Source of the DNA: Gelidibacter pelagius
GTDB lineage: Bacteria > Bacteroidota > Bacteroidia > Flavobacteriales > Flavobacteriaceae
NCBI RefSeq assembly: GCF_017581925.1
Contig: NZ_JAGEVG010000003.1
Location: 1-64,000 of the forward strand
DNA: 64,000 nucleotides
Direction of reading: 5' to 3'
In this document: in pieces, positions 8,379 to 18,727 of the stretch
Position numbering within the stretch: the first letter of the stretch is position 1
Layout of the letters: each line of letters starts with the position of its first letter
The notes under the pieces: generated by a model
Seen by the model: the letters and a program-made list of their open reading frames with translations, nothing else
The model's database searches: none
Told to the model about the DNA's origin: nothing
Made by a program: the position numbers and the translations under genes

Positions 8379-11300
8379 ATGAAGAAATTTGTCCAAGGTA
8401 TCGTTGGGTTTTCCTTAAAAAACTCCACCATTGTATTTTTTCTAACAGGATTGTTGTTGGTGGCGGGGATTGTAAATTACATCAAAATTCCTATTGAAGC
8501 TTTTCCAGATGTCACCAATACCAGAGCGCGAATCATTACGCAATGGCCCGGTAGAAGTGCCGAAGAAGTAGAAAAATTTATTACACTTCCTGTTTCTAAG
8601 GAAATGAATACCATTCCGAAAAAAGCTGAAGTACGCTCCACATCCTTGTTCGGACTTTCGGTGGTGACCGTTCTTTTTGATGATGATGTTGAGGATTTTT
8701 ATGCCCAACAATACGCTTCCAATAGACTTCAAGGTTTGGCATTGCCAGAAGGAAGTGACGCACAAATAGAACCTCCTTCTGGGGCTACCGGTGAAATTTT
8801 TAGATATGTGGTGAAGAGTGATTTGCAAATAAAGGAAATTACTGCCATTCATGATTGGGTTATTGAACGTGAACTCTTATCTGTTCCCGGCGTTGCGGAT
8901 GTAGCGAGTTTTGGAGGCGAAGAAAAGATTTATGAGATCCAGATCAATCCCAGCGAATTAAAAAATTATGACCTTTCGCCCTTGGATGTTTACGAAGCGG
9001 TTTCTAAAAGTAATATCAATGTTGGTGGTGATGTGATTCAGCGTGGCGATCAGGCCTATGCAGTCCGTGGCGTTGGTTTGTTGGAAAGTGTTGAAGATAT
9101 TGAAAACATCTTGATTACGGTAAACGGTTCTACGCCAGTTTTGGTAAAACACGTGGCCGAAGTTATTATTGCCGCCAAACCCAGATTGGGCCAAGTGGGA
9201 CTGGATGAAGATGATGATCTTGTTCAGGGGATCGTGATCATGTTGCGAGGTGAAAATCCTGCCGACGTTATTGAAGGTTTAAAAACACGAATCAACGAAC
9301 TAAACACACGGATTCTTCCAAAAAATGTGGAGATCGTCCCTTTTATCGACCGTTCAGAATTGGTTGAAACCACGGTTAGTACCGTAACGACCAACTTAAT
9401 TGAAGGGGTGATTTTGGTATCGTTGATCGTATTCATCTTTCTTTATAACTGGAGAACAACGCTGATTGTTGCGTCGGTAATTCCGCTATCGTTCTTGTTC
9501 GCTATTATCATGTTGCGAATCCAAGGCCTGCCAGCCAATTTAATATCCATGGGCGCGCTCGATTTTGGATTGCTTCTGGAAGGCACTTTGGTCATTGTGG
9601 AACAGGTTTTTGTGTCCCTCCAAATTAAATCCCGTCTTATGGGAAGAGATAAGTTTGCGAAAGTCTCTAAGTTGGGGATTATTAAAAAAAGCGTGGGCAA
9701 GGTCTCAACACCCATCTTTTTCGCCTTGTTTATTCTCATCGTTGCCCTCATGCCTATATTTTCCTTCCAGAAAGTGGAAGGGAAGATGTTCTCGCCCTTG
9801 GCATACACTTTAGGCTATGCGCTTTTAGGCTCGCTTATTTTAAGTTTGACTTATGTGCCAGCCATGTGTAAAGTACTATTGAATAAAGGGGTTAATGATA
9901 AAGAAAGCATTGTGTCAAAGTTTTTTAACGTGCAATTTTTTAAACTTTATAAATTTACCGATAAACACGGAAGAGCAACCTTATATGCGTTTGTGGGTTT
10001 ATTGGTGATATGTGCTGTAAAGTTCAGTTATTACGGCACCGAATTCTTACCAAAATTAAATGAAGGCGCCATCTACGTCCGTGCAACTTTGCCAGTGAGC
10101 ATTCACCTTGACGAATCGGTGAAGTTGGCACAGGAGATGAAAGAAAAAATAAGACAACACGATGAGATTAAATTTGTGTTGACCCAAACGGGACGTCCCA
10201 ATGATGGCACCGATCCTACCGGGTTTTTCAATATCGAATTTCATATTGAGTTAAAACCTGAAGGCGAATGGGAACGCGACATTTCAAAAGACGATTTAAT
10301 GGCAGAAATACGAGATGATCTGGAAACCTATCCGGGGATCAATTTCGGATTTAGCCAGCCTATTCAAGACAACGTCGAAGAATATGTGGCGGGCGTAAAA
10401 AGTTCGTTGGTGGTGAAGATTTTTGGGGATGATCTCTTCGAATTGGAAGGGAAAGCCCATGAAGTTGCTGATGCCATCCGAGATATTGAAGGCATTACGG
10501 ATTTAAATGTGTATGAAAATATCGGTCAACCCGAATTGCGGATTCAATTGCATGACAACAAGATGGCAAAATATGGCGTCACCATGTCCGATGCCCAATC
10601 GGTGGTAGCCATGGCCATTGGAGGTCAGGCGGCAACTACTTTTTATGAAGGTGAACGGATGTTTGATATCCGCATTAGATATCAAAAACAACATCGTGAA
10701 TCGGCGGAGGCCATTGGTAATATTCTGGTGCCGGTTTATGATGGCCATCACGTACCATTAAAGGAAATAGCGACCATTGATTTCCATACAGGTCCTGCGT
10801 TTATCTATCGGGAAGGAAATAGCCGTTATATCGGGGTTGGTTTTAGTATTGAAGGACGTGACCTGGGAAGTACCATTGCCGAAGCACGGAAAAAAGTGGA
10901 GGCAGAAGTTGAAATTCCATCGTACAACAAAGTGGAATGGGCGGGGGAGTTTGAAAGTAAAGAGCGTGCCAGTAAGCAATTAATGGTGGTCGTGCCTATT
11001 TCATTATTGTTGATTCTTTTCTTGTTGTACATGAATTTTGGTAATGTCAAAGACACTGTTATCGCTGCGCTTACTCTGCCTTTCGCCTTTGTCGGCGGTT
11101 TGATTTCCTTATGGGTTACGGGAACGGTTTTTGGTATTTCGGCTGGCATTGGTTTTATTATCCTCTTTGGAGTATCAACGATTAACGGACTGATTTTAAT
11201 CACCGTTATTCATGAGAAATTGCAGGAGCGCCACAAATTAAGAGAGGCGATTGCTTTGGGAGTCAAAGAAAAAATACGACCTATTGTGATGATTGGTTTA

Positions 11301-11468
11301 ATGGGTGCCATGGGCTTATTGCCAGCTGCGCTTTCCAATGGCATGGGATCTGAAATTCAAAAACCCTTGGCGATTATGATTGTGGGTGGTATTTTAATTT
11401 GTACACTACTTTCCTTGACGGTGTTGCCTCAGTTGTTCTATTTGGCGTATAGAAAGTCTAAGGAATAG
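8379..11468 (+). CDS. Heavy-metal RND efflux pump (CzcA/CusA family)
   Basis: Inner-membrane proton-driven pump of 1029 residues, the usual length, with TM1 at about 13-33 and two large periplasmic loops, each followed by a bundle of helices (about 340-535 and 870-1025). The order of genes matches a metal-export operon. The transmembrane proton-relay segment reads DFGLLLEGTLVIVE. D395 and E408 align with D402 and E415 of Cupriavidus CzcA, but the position of CzcA D408 is E401 here, a charge-conserving replacement. No CusA-like methionine ladder was looked for in detail, so the transported metal (divalent Zn/Co/Cd/Ni or monovalent Cu/Ag) is undecided. The DFG context favours the divalent-cation group. 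Confidence 0.9.
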   Translation: MKKFVQGIVGFSLKNSTIVFFLTGLLLVAGIVNYIKIPIEAFPDVTNTRARIITQWPGRSAEEVEKFITLPVSKEMNTIPKKAEVRSTSLFGLSVVTVLFDDDVEDFYAQQYASNRLQGLALPEGSDAQIEPPSGATGEIFRYVVKSDLQIKEITAIHDWVIERELLSVPGVADVASFGGEEKIYEIQINPSELKNYDLSPLDVYEAVSKSNINVGGDVIQRGDQAYAVRGVGLLESVEDIENILITVNGSTPVLVKHVAEVIIAAKPRLGQVGLDEDDDLVQGIVIMLRGENPADVIEGLKTRINELNTRILPKNVEIVPFIDRSELVETTVSTVTTNLIEGVILVSLIVFIFLYNWRTTLIVASVIPLSFLFAIIMLRIQGLPANLISMGALDFGLLLEGTLVIVEQVFVSLQIKSRLMGRDKFAKVSKLGIIKKSVGKVSTPIFFALFILIVALMPIFSFQKVEGKMFSPLAYTLGYALLGSLILSLTYVPAMCKVLLNKGVNDKESIVSKFFNVQFFKLYKFTDKHGRATLYAFVGLLVICAVKFSYYGTEFLPKLNEGAIYVRATLPVSIHLDESVKLAQEMKEKIRQHDEIKFVLTQTGRPNDGTDPTGFFNIEFHIELKPEGEWERDISKDDLMAEIRDDLETYPGINFGFSQPIQDNVEEYVAGVKSSLVVKIFGDDLFELEGKAHEVADAIRDIEGITDLNVYENIGQPELRIQLHDNKMAKYGVTMSDAQSVVAMAIGGQAATTFYEGERMFDIRIRYQKQHRESAEAIGNILVPVYDGHHVPLKEIATIDFHTGPAFIYREGNSRYIGVGFSIEGRDLGSTIAEARKKVEAEVEIPSYNKVEWAGEFESKERASKQLMVVVPISLLLILFLLYMNFGNVKDTVIAALTLPFAFVGGLISLWVTGTVFGISAGIGFIILFGVSTINGLILITVIHEKLQERHKLREAIALGVKEKIRPIVMIGLMGAMGLLPAALSNGMGSEIQKPLAIMIVGGILICTLLSLTVLPQLFYLAYRKSKE

Positions 11469-11479
11469 GTGATTTTAGA

Positions 11480-11612
11480 GGATAGAAAATAGAGGGTAGA
11501 GGGTAGTTGTCAGTCTTCAGATGGCAGTCCTCAGTTAGCGGTGATCAATTGGTGGTAGGTTGTAATTTGGGAGTCGCGCGCGTCATCGGTCATCAGGCAT
11601 CGGTCACTGGCC
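11480..11612. repeat. Low-complexity intergenic repeats
   Basis: This holds degenerate short-period repeats: AGGGTAG units (about 11490-11507), CAGTCTTCAG and CAGTCCTCAG (11511-11535), then ATCGGTCA units (about 11584-11607). The same unit types recur after era at 38181-38340. Confidence 0.5.
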
Positions 11613-11618
11613 ACCCAT

Positions 11619-12929
11619 TTACTCATTTTCTTTTCTTCTCTCCATCTGTTTGTTGATTTTTTCGATGGCCGATTCAATGGATTTCTCGGGTTCAATAATG
11701 TTGTACTCACCCCAAAACTCCGGATCAGAAAAACCCGAAGCTTCATCACTTAGAATGACTGTTGGTCGCAATGTTTCTTTTCGTGTGAAGGAATCGTCCA
11801 AGGCCTTGGTCCAATCGGTTATGGCCATTTCGCTGTTCAAGGTGTAAACGTTGTTAAATAATCGGCCTTTCCAGTTCACTTTAAAGGTGAGTTGGAGATT
11901 GCTGTAACCATAGTGCCATTTTCCGTTCTGAGTCCTATAATCCACCCGATAGGCTGCTTCTGTGGGATAAACAGTAACTCTATTAGGTTTCTTCTTAACG
12001 AACATTTTTGCTGCCATCTCCCGATTTTCAACATCCAAATTGTAGATAGCGCTAACCAGTGAAAAAGTTTCGGCATCAATATATAGTTTTCCGTAATGCA
12101 TCGGTATAACAATGTTCTCATGGGGCTTGAATTTCACCACATATACACTACGGTTATTGATTTCAGTAGATTTATCAAAAGAAAACTCGTAGTTGCTGAA
12201 ATCGTTTTCAGAAAATATATACTGCGGATATTTGATCACATCCGCATAAAGCGCACTAAACGGACCTCCTTCTAACTTTAGGGCCAAAGTATCCAACCGA
12301 CTATAGTCGGTGCTTTTTCGAGCTTTGACAAGTTTGATTTTATCTGATTTGGACGAGGAGTAAGGTTCTCTGTAAATTTCTACTATCGCTTCGGATAAGG
12401 AAGCGTTACGACGTCTTTTTTTAATGGTTTCCCTGTAAAAAGCGGTCATTACAGTTTCCTCGTTAATAAAATGTTCACTTTTTTTGTTCAATGCTGCTCT
12501 TACTAAAGTGATGGCATCTTTTGGAACATTTATTTTTATTTCTGAAAGCTGCGTTGCAGATTCTTCTAGTAAAATTTGAATGTTTTCCCCATTTAAATTA
12601 GAAAGCGGAACTGTTTTGACCTGATATCCCAAAAAAGAGATTCTGATGGAACTATCGACCATGGTGTTTGGTACCTTTAATAAAAACTCACCATCAGAAT
12701 TGGTCACTGTGCTGATATTGGTTCCATCAACGGTTAAAGTGGCAAAGGATAAAGGAGCCTTGGATTTGCCATCAATAACAGTCCCTTTGAATTCAGAGAA
12801 TGTTTGTACTATGTCTTGCTCCTGGAATAAGGTGGATGCAAAAATAGTCGTTCCACCAAAAACAATTAATAAGACACATAACAAATGGTTTTTATAATCG
12901 AGGAAAACGCAATTGAATTTAGTTTTCAT
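11619..12929 (-). CDS. Secreted protein with a carboxypeptidase-like regulatory domain
   Basis: A 436-residue exported protein with a hydrophobic signal segment at about 15-32. A CarboxypepD_reg-like beta-sandwich follows at about 48-130 (GTVIDGKSKAPLSFATLTVDG, with GYQVK). The remaining 300 residues are a conserved, mostly beta region of unknown function seen in Bacteroidota surface proteins. There is no beta-barrel with TonB box, so it is not a SusC-type receptor. It is probably periplasmic or outer-membrane associated. The gene is monocistronic and converges on the RND operon. Confidence 0.75.
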   Translation of the reverse strand: MKTKFNCVFLDYKNHLLCVLLIVFGGTTIFASTLFQEQDIVQTFSEFKGTVIDGKSKAPLSFATLTVDGTNISTVTNSDGEFLLKVPNTMVDSSIRISFLGYQVKTVPLSNLNGENIQILLEESATQLSEIKINVPKDAITLVRAALNKKSEHFINEETVMTAFYRETIKKRRRNASLSEAIVEIYREPYSSSKSDKIKLVKARKSTDYSRLDTLALKLEGGPFSALYADVIKYPQYIFSENDFSNYEFSFDKSTEINNRSVYVVKFKPHENIVIPMHYGKLYIDAETFSLVSAIYNLDVENREMAAKMFVKKKPNRVTVYPTEAAYRVDYRTQNGKWHYGYSNLQLTFKVNWKGRLFNNVYTLNSEMAITDWTKALDDSFTRKETLRPTVILSDEASGFSDPEFWGEYNIIEPEKSIESAIEKINKQMERRKENE

Positions 12930-13001
12930 AACCTGTTAGTTTTTGTTATTAAAATACAAAATAAAACAGACGTATAAATGCCTTAACTGTTAATTTTATT
13001 T

Positions 13002-13039
13002 CCACCCGTGGGTTTTAATATCCCGAGGCTTGCCCCGAT
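13002..13039 (-). repeat. Dispersed repeat family A, copy 1
   Basis: Read on the minus strand this matches 37200-37238 and 58882-58921: GGGGCAAGCCTCGGGA followed by TATTAAAACCCACGGGTGG. It lies in the gap between two minus-strand genes. Confidence 0.7.
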
Positions 13040-13118
13040 AGAACAGGCGATTTCTTATTCATACCTCGTGGGCTTGCCCGCTGTGTTGGTCGGATGAGCC
13101 CCGAGGTTGTTGATTCTG

Positions 13119-15605
13119 CTACAATTGGAAGGCATTATTATTCACAAAGAAAATGGCGTTGACAAAAAATAATTTGCCATTTTCCCAGAAATTCCTGAAA
13201 AGGATATTATCAGCCATATAAATGATACTGCCCTTACCAACGCGTTCTTCACCGAAAATTAGAGAGTTTTCCAAATTTTTTAAGGTATTCTTTCCAGCAA
13301 ATCCAGATACCTTTTTAGGGTTTTTACCTAAGTAAGCAACATTGTAGCCTTTTTCTAATAAACTGTAAGCGGTAGATCCTGATTTTAATGTAAAGTAGTT
13401 TTGATCATAACCAAAAGCTAATGGGTGCGTGTTGTCCACCTCCGTGTTAAAAACAGACCCTGTAATCAAGTTATTGGTGTTGTCACGCTCGCGTTCTGCA
13501 TAAGCGATGAGGTTGCTTTTTAAGGCCGTTGTATCTTTTGACGCCGTGGTCTTCAAGCCAAAATCTTTATGATCTGCGAAAATATTTAAAGCGCCATCAA
13601 TCGCAATGACTTTACCTCCTTTTTTGACCCAGTTTTGAAGTTTTTCCAAGTTTGATTTATCGAATAGTCTGCTATAATTCCCATTTGGAATGACCAAAAC
13701 AGTGTATTTGTCGAGATTGGTTCTTGAAAAGTTGTTGGTATTAATTGACGTGACAGGGTAATGTAATTGCTGTTCAAAGAAATGCCATACTTCGCCATAG
13801 CCCAGAGACGAGGTGTAATTGCCAGAGAGCACTGCAATATTGTGTTTATTGACCAACTTGACATCTGGCGATCCAAAATCGGGGCCTGTTTTTGAAAATC
13901 CGCTGGTAACGGCAACCGTTTTTCTCTTAAACTTGTTGGCGGCGGCGATTACGACATCATCAAAGTTTTCAACTTTTTTATTGTCACCTCTTATAATAAT
14001 CAAGGCACCCCGATCAAAAGATTCTGAATTTCTGGTAGTTAAAGGTTTTTCTGTGAAACGTATTTTGACGTTTTGTTTTAATAATTCGGCTAAAAACTCA
14101 GCATCCTTCATATGATCCCATTTGGCGACATAGGCTACGGCATTGGCGTTTTTCGTGTTTAATTCTGGGGTCTTTCCAATAGTTGTGGTTCCAACTAAAT
14201 TGCCGCTCGCCACGGCATCCAATCCGTAGGCATAAGGTAAGCTCCAAGCGGTAATATCGTAAGTGATAGAATCTGCCAAATGTGTATGAGGCTCAAATAA
14301 TACTTGCACCATTTGACCTTTTGGTTGAAGGGCACTGATCACTATGTCTTCAGAATTCACGTTGCGGTTGCCATTTTTACTGTCATTATAGCTGTAACCT
14401 GAAATCTTTCCTGTTGCTGCGGCACCATAAGTGATTTCGTGTTTGTCCAATAATGTTTTTAGTCCATCTATCTTATCACGTGAACCGTGCAATACGTAAC
14501 TTTTGTACTTGATATTCTTGTTGGCGAAGAACTTCTTGAACTCCGCATTTAATTTTTCGGCATTTTTAGAAGCCATTTCTACAGTTGATAAACCTGTTGT
14601 ATAATGGTGTTCCAATCGGTCTACTAAGGTTAGGACATCACCTTCATCATTCAAAATTCCCAAACCTTTTTGGCCACTTTGCTCATAGGTCATCCCAATG
14701 GCGCCCATATAAGTCGGGTAAGTATCGCCATAACTTGGGTAGAGCAAATCAAAACGCTCTTGTGTGAAATACAGCCAACCATTAGCATCAAAGTATTTCG
14801 CGTGATTTTCTCCAATTTGCGTCTGAAAATCGCGCTGCCAATCGGTTATAATGTCGTGAAAGGGCTCTGCAGCTGGTGCAAAATAATACGGATCATTGAT
14901 GCCCTGTTCATGGAAATCGACGTGAATTTGCGGCAACCACTTATTATAAACTTTTAAACGTGCCTGAGTTTCTTTTTGGCTGGCCCAAACCCAATCTCGA
15001 TTGAGATCAAATAGATAGTGGTTGGCCCTGCCTCTTGGCCAAGGTTCGTTTTGTTCGCTAGCTTGTTGGTCAATGTCATAAGGCGTGCTTTTTGTTTGAT
15101 TATACCAATTGACATATCGGTCGCGACCATCAGGGTTTAAGCAAGGATCAATGATGATCACCGTGTTTTTCAACCAGTCTTGTTTTTCTGTCAATAAGGT
15201 GTAAATGGTTTTCATTGATGCTTCCGTACTTGAGGCCTCATTGCCATGAACATTATAGCTCAGCCACACCACGGCAATATCGTTGGAAGATGCACTTCCT
15301 TCAAGAACACCAGCATTTTTTAGATGGTTTTGTCTGATGGTTTCAAGGTTTTTCATGTTTTCTTCGGAAGAAATAATCGCCGTATAAAGCGGTCGTCTTT
15401 CGTAAGTCTCTCCGTATGTTTCAAGTTTGACCTGTTTTGGCAGTTGTGAGGCTACCATTTTAAAGTAGTCTACCACTTCATGGTGTCTTGAAAACTCTGT
15501 ACCCAATTCATAACCAAGAAACTCTGAAGGGGATTGAAGGTATTGCGATTGCGAAGCAAAAATGGGACTCAAAAGGACAAAAAGAAAAACGGATAGTTTA
15601 CGCAT
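13119..15605 (-). CDS. M14-family zinc carboxypeptidase, secreted
   Basis: A secreted metallopeptidase of 828 residues. The signal peptide ends near residue 20 (SPIFASQSQ). The M14 catalytic domain spans about 40-350: H120 and E123 in HGNE, H232 in DFHEQG as third zinc ligand, NPDGR ending at R161, and a late TYEQSG likely to supply the catalytic glutamate. The C-terminal half looks like a glutamine-amidotransferase-fold domain (about 590-780), an arrangement common in large Bacteroidota M14 proteins. The enzyme probably trims peptides in the periplasm or outside. A minus-strand -7-like box lies at 15636-15643. Confidence 0.87.
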   Translation of the reverse strand: MRKLSVFLFVLLSPIFASQSQYLQSPSEFLGYELGTEFSRHHEVVDYFKMVASQLPKQVKLETYGETYERRPLYTAIISSEENMKNLETIRQNHLKNAGVLEGSASSNDIAVVWLSYNVHGNEASSTEASMKTIYTLLTEKQDWLKNTVIIIDPCLNPDGRDRYVNWYNQTKSTPYDIDQQASEQNEPWPRGRANHYLFDLNRDWVWASQKETQARLKVYNKWLPQIHVDFHEQGINDPYYFAPAAEPFHDIITDWQRDFQTQIGENHAKYFDANGWLYFTQERFDLLYPSYGDTYPTYMGAIGMTYEQSGQKGLGILNDEGDVLTLVDRLEHHYTTGLSTVEMASKNAEKLNAEFKKFFANKNIKYKSYVLHGSRDKIDGLKTLLDKHEITYGAAATGKISGYSYNDSKNGNRNVNSEDIVISALQPKGQMVQVLFEPHTHLADSITYDITAWSLPYAYGLDAVASGNLVGTTTIGKTPELNTKNANAVAYVAKWDHMKDAEFLAELLKQNVKIRFTEKPLTTRNSESFDRGALIIIRGDNKKVENFDDVVIAAANKFKRKTVAVTSGFSKTGPDFGSPDVKLVNKHNIAVLSGNYTSSLGYGEVWHFFEQQLHYPVTSINTNNFSRTNLDKYTVLVIPNGNYSRLFDKSNLEKLQNWVKKGGKVIAIDGALNIFADHKDFGLKTTASKDTTALKSNLIAYAERERDNTNNLITGSVFNTEVDNTHPLAFGYDQNYFTLKSGSTAYSLLEKGYNVAYLGKNPKKVSGFAGKNTLKNLENSLIFGEERVGKGSIIYMADNILFRNFWENGKLFFVNAIFFVNNNAFQL

Positions 15606-15635
15606 AATGAAATAGTGTGGAATAAATTAGTTGAG

Positions 15636-15643
15636 TAAAGATA
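15636..15643 (-). promoter_or_regulatory. -7-like box of the M14 peptidase gene
   Basis: On the minus strand it reads TATCTTTA, one base off TAnnTTTG, about 30 bases before the start codon. Confidence 0.4.
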
Positions 15644-15696
15644 GGAAGCCAAAGTGAATTAACTTTAATTTAGGACTCAAAAAATGTTAAGAGCAT

Positions 15697-15704
15697 TATC
15701 TTTA
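15697..15704 (+). promoter_or_regulatory. -7-like box of the bshC operon
   Basis: TATCTTTA, one base off consensus, 22 bases before the bshC ATG. It is divergent from the equivalent box at 15636-15643. Confidence 0.45.
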
Positions 15705-15726
15705 CATTTCATTTTTAAATACGAAT

Positions 15727-17337
15727 ATGCCAACTGATTATATCCCATTTAAAGACACCAATTATTTTTCTTCCTTGATTTGCGATTATTTAGATGAAAA
15801 GGAAAACCTCAAACCATTTTATAATCGCTTTCCAAAGCTTGAAAATTTTGAAAAGCAGATTGAAGAAAAACAGCTGAATTATAATCGAAACAATCGGTCT
15901 GACTTGGTGAAGGCACTCATGTTACAGTATGAAGGCTTGAGCATTTCTTCCATGACCCTCACTAATATTGATCTTCTAAAGCACGGCACAACATTTACGG
16001 TCACCACAGGGCATCAACTGAATTTGTTTACGGGCCCCTTATATTTTTTCTATAAAATTGTTTCGACAATTAATCTTTGTAAGGAATTAAAAGCAGCCTA
16101 TCCCAATTTTAATTTTGTGCCTATTTATTGGATGGCTACGGAAGACCACGATTTTGAAGAAATCAACTTCTTTAATTTTAAGGGCAAAAAAGTGCAGTGG
16201 AACAGAGAAGCTTCAGGGGCTGTTGGGGAATTGGATTTAGAAGGTTTGGACCATGTTTATGAGGTATTTGCAACGCAGTTGGATAAAAGTGAGAATGCAA
16301 AATCCTTAAAGAAACTATTTGAGCAAGCTTATTTGGAACATGATAACTTAACAGATGCAACCCGATTTTTGGTCAATAAACTGTTTGCAATTTATGGCTT
16401 AGTTATTTTAGATGGGAATGATCCCAATTTGAAAAAAATGTATCTGCCCTATATTTCTGAAGAATTGATTCAACAAACGGCATTTGAGAAAGTGACCAAA
16501 ACAAATGAAGAGATCAATAAATTGCCTTCTAATTATAAAATACAGGTCAACCCTAGGAAAATTAATTTATTCTATCTCAATAAAGACTTACGAGAACGAA
16601 TTTTAGAGACCGATGGTTCATATGGCGTTTTAGATACCGATATCCGATGGACAAAGGATGAATTACTTGCCGAGGTAAACGCACATCCAGAACGATTTAG
16701 TCCGAATGTGATTTTGCGCCCTATGTATCAAGAAATTATTCTGCCCAACCTTTGCTATATCGGCGGCGGCGGGGAATTGGCATATTGGTTACAATTGAAA
16801 TCTAATTTTGAAGCGCAAGACGTGACTTTTCCAATGTTGTTGCTTCGGAATTCTGTACTGCTCATCACTGAAAAACAAAAGGATAAACTTAATAAATTGA
16901 AGGTTTCTGTTGCCGATTTATTCTTAAATCAAGAAGACTTAATGACCAAGGTAACTAAATCCATTTCCGATATCAACATCGATTTTACTCCTCAAAAGGA
17001 ATATTTAAAGAAGCAATTTGAAGATTTATATGTTTTGGCGGAGCAAACCGACAAATCCTTTAAGGGCGCGGTTGCGGCACAAGAAGTCAAACAAATAAAG
17101 GGCATAGAAAATCTTGAACATCGCTTATTAAAAGCCCAGAAACGGAAAATGGAGGATGTTTTGGATCGTGTAAAAATCCTACAGGATGAATTGTTTCCAA
17201 GACAAAGTCTGCAAGAGCGACATCTCAATATTTCGGAGTTTTATTTGGAATATGGCGAAGACATCATTCAGAGTTTAATTGAAAATTTAGAGCCATTAAA
17301 AGCTGAGTTTTTAATTTTAGACATTTCAAATCAATAA
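15727..17337 (+). CDS. bshC: Bacillithiol biosynthesis cysteine-adding enzyme BshC
   Basis: Catalyses the last step of bacillithiol synthesis, joining cysteine to GlcN-malate. It has 536 residues, the family length. Diagnostic stretches are TTGHQLNLFTGPLYFFYK, which is the nucleotide-binding HxGH-like region, and YWMATEDHDFEEI. A long C-terminal coiled coil (about 390-500) is typical of BshC dimers. It shows that the organism uses bacillithiol as its low-molecular-weight thiol; bshA and bshB are not in this window. It lies 10 bases upstream of the decarboxylase gene and is probably cotranscribed with it. Confidence 0.93.
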   Translation: MPTDYIPFKDTNYFSSLICDYLDEKENLKPFYNRFPKLENFEKQIEEKQLNYNRNNRSDLVKALMLQYEGLSISSMTLTNIDLLKHGTTFTVTTGHQLNLFTGPLYFFYKIVSTINLCKELKAAYPNFNFVPIYWMATEDHDFEEINFFNFKGKKVQWNREASGAVGELDLEGLDHVYEVFATQLDKSENAKSLKKLFEQAYLEHDNLTDATRFLVNKLFAIYGLVILDGNDPNLKKMYLPYISEELIQQTAFEKVTKTNEEINKLPSNYKIQVNPRKINLFYLNKDLRERILETDGSYGVLDTDIRWTKDELLAEVNAHPERFSPNVILRPMYQEIILPNLCYIGGGGELAYWLQLKSNFEAQDVTFPMLLLRNSVLLITEKQKDKLNKLKVSVADLFLNQEDLMTKVTKSISDINIDFTPQKEYLKKQFEDLYVLAEQTDKSFKGAVAAQEVKQIKGIENLEHRLLKAQKRKMEDVLDRVKILQDELFPRQSLQERHLNISEFYLEYGEDIIQSLIENLEPLKAEFLILDISNQ

Positions 17338-17347
17338 ATCTGGAGCT

Positions 17348-18727
17348 ATGAAAAGCATGCACAAAATTGATTTGAACTTAATTGAGATGACCTTGGACAT
17401 TATGAAATATGCCATTGGGCGTATTTCAGCAACGGAGCATCCCATAGGCAAGCCCAAAAAAGAAGCAGAACTCAAAAGTCTGGTGGGAGAAACGATCACG
17501 GCAAAAGGGATTGGTGGCGAATATGCCTTCAATTTATGGAAGGACCATTTGGCAAAGGCCAATGTGCCGGTAGACCATCCTCGAAATCTTGCATTTGTAC
17601 CAGCCTCGCCTACAAAAGCAGCCATTATGTTCGATTTGGTCACCTCGGCGTCCAGTATTCATGGTGCGTATTGGATGGAAGGTGCAGGCGGCATTTTCTG
17701 TGAAAATGAAGCCATGAAGTGGATTGTGTCTCTTACAGGTATGCCCGACGGTGCGTTCGGTGTATTTACGAGTGGCGGAACCGCAGCCAATTTATCAGCC
17801 ATTGTAACGGCAAGAGAACATTGGCGTGAGAATCCTGAATTCCAGAGAGAAAAGGGATTGATCATTACTTCCATTGGCGCGCATTCATCCATCAAAGCGA
17901 TGGCGAAAGTAGCCGATGTAGATATCCTTTTGGTCGATTCTGAAGAGCGTTTAACAGGTGCTGATCTAAAAACAGCTATTGGAAGCTTGACAAAACACGA
18001 GAGAAAACGCCTTTTTGCAGTGGTCGCCACGGCAGGAACAACCAATGCAGGCATTATTGATGATATGGCCGACATTGCCTCCGTTTGTCAGCAGGAAAAC
18101 TTATGGTTTCATGTAGATGCCGCTTACGGTGGTGGTGCCTTGGTTGCAGATTCTGTCCGCCACTTGTTTGATGGCATCGAAAAAGCAGATAGCGTGACCA
18201 TCGACCCACACAAATGGATGTTCTCGCCCTACGATTGTGGCGCCGTAATTTATAAAGAACCGGAATTGGCAAAAAACGCCCATTCCCAACAAGGTTCTTA
18301 TTTGGATATTTTTAAGGACGAAGGTGCACATGGCTTTAATCCCACCGATTATCAAATTCAGTTAACACGTCGCGTCCGCGGATTGCCGTTATGGTTTTCA
18401 TTGGCTACCCACGGCACGGATCGGTATAGGGAAGCGGTGGAGCGTGGCATTGAACTGGCGCAAATTGCCGGAAGAATGATTACAGCCCATCCAGATCTGG
18501 AATTGGTTCGAGAACCAAGTTTATCTTGCGTATTGTACCGAAGAAAAGGATGGCAACCGGACGATTATACCGAATGGACTTATGAAAACCATCGCAAAGG
18601 TTTTGCATTGGTCACACCCACCAAATGGAAAAATGGCGACCACTTTGAAACTGTGTCACGTTTTTGTTTTATCAATCCGGACACTACGGAAAGGGATATT
18701 GAGATGATTTTGGAGTCGATGGAATAA
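17348..18727 (+). CDS. Pyridoxal-phosphate-dependent amino acid decarboxylase (group II)
   Basis: A fold-type I PLP enzyme of 459 residues resembling aspartate/glutamate/diaminobutyrate or aromatic amino acid decarboxylases. It shows the cofactor-binding TSGGTAANLSA, the HVDAAYGGG stretch with the aspartate that pairs with the pyridine nitrogen, and the Schiff-base lysine K289 in DPHKWM. The substrate cannot be chosen from these motifs. It is cytoplasmic and directly follows bshC. Confidence 0.88.
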   Translation: MKSMHKIDLNLIEMTLDIMKYAIGRISATEHPIGKPKKEAELKSLVGETITAKGIGGEYAFNLWKDHLAKANVPVDHPRNLAFVPASPTKAAIMFDLVTSASSIHGAYWMEGAGGIFCENEAMKWIVSLTGMPDGAFGVFTSGGTAANLSAIVTAREHWRENPEFQREKGLIITSIGAHSSIKAMAKVADVDILLVDSEERLTGADLKTAIGSLTKHERKRLFAVVATAGTTNAGIIDDMADIASVCQQENLWFHVDAAYGGGALVADSVRHLFDGIEKADSVTIDPHKWMFSPYDCGAVIYKEPELAKNAHSQQGSYLDIFKDEGAHGFNPTDYQIQLTRRVRGLPLWFSLATHGTDRYREAVERGIELAQIAGRMITAHPDLELVREPSLSCVLYRRKGWQPDDYTEWTYENHRKGFALVTPTKWKNGDHFETVSRFCFINPDTTERDIEMILESME

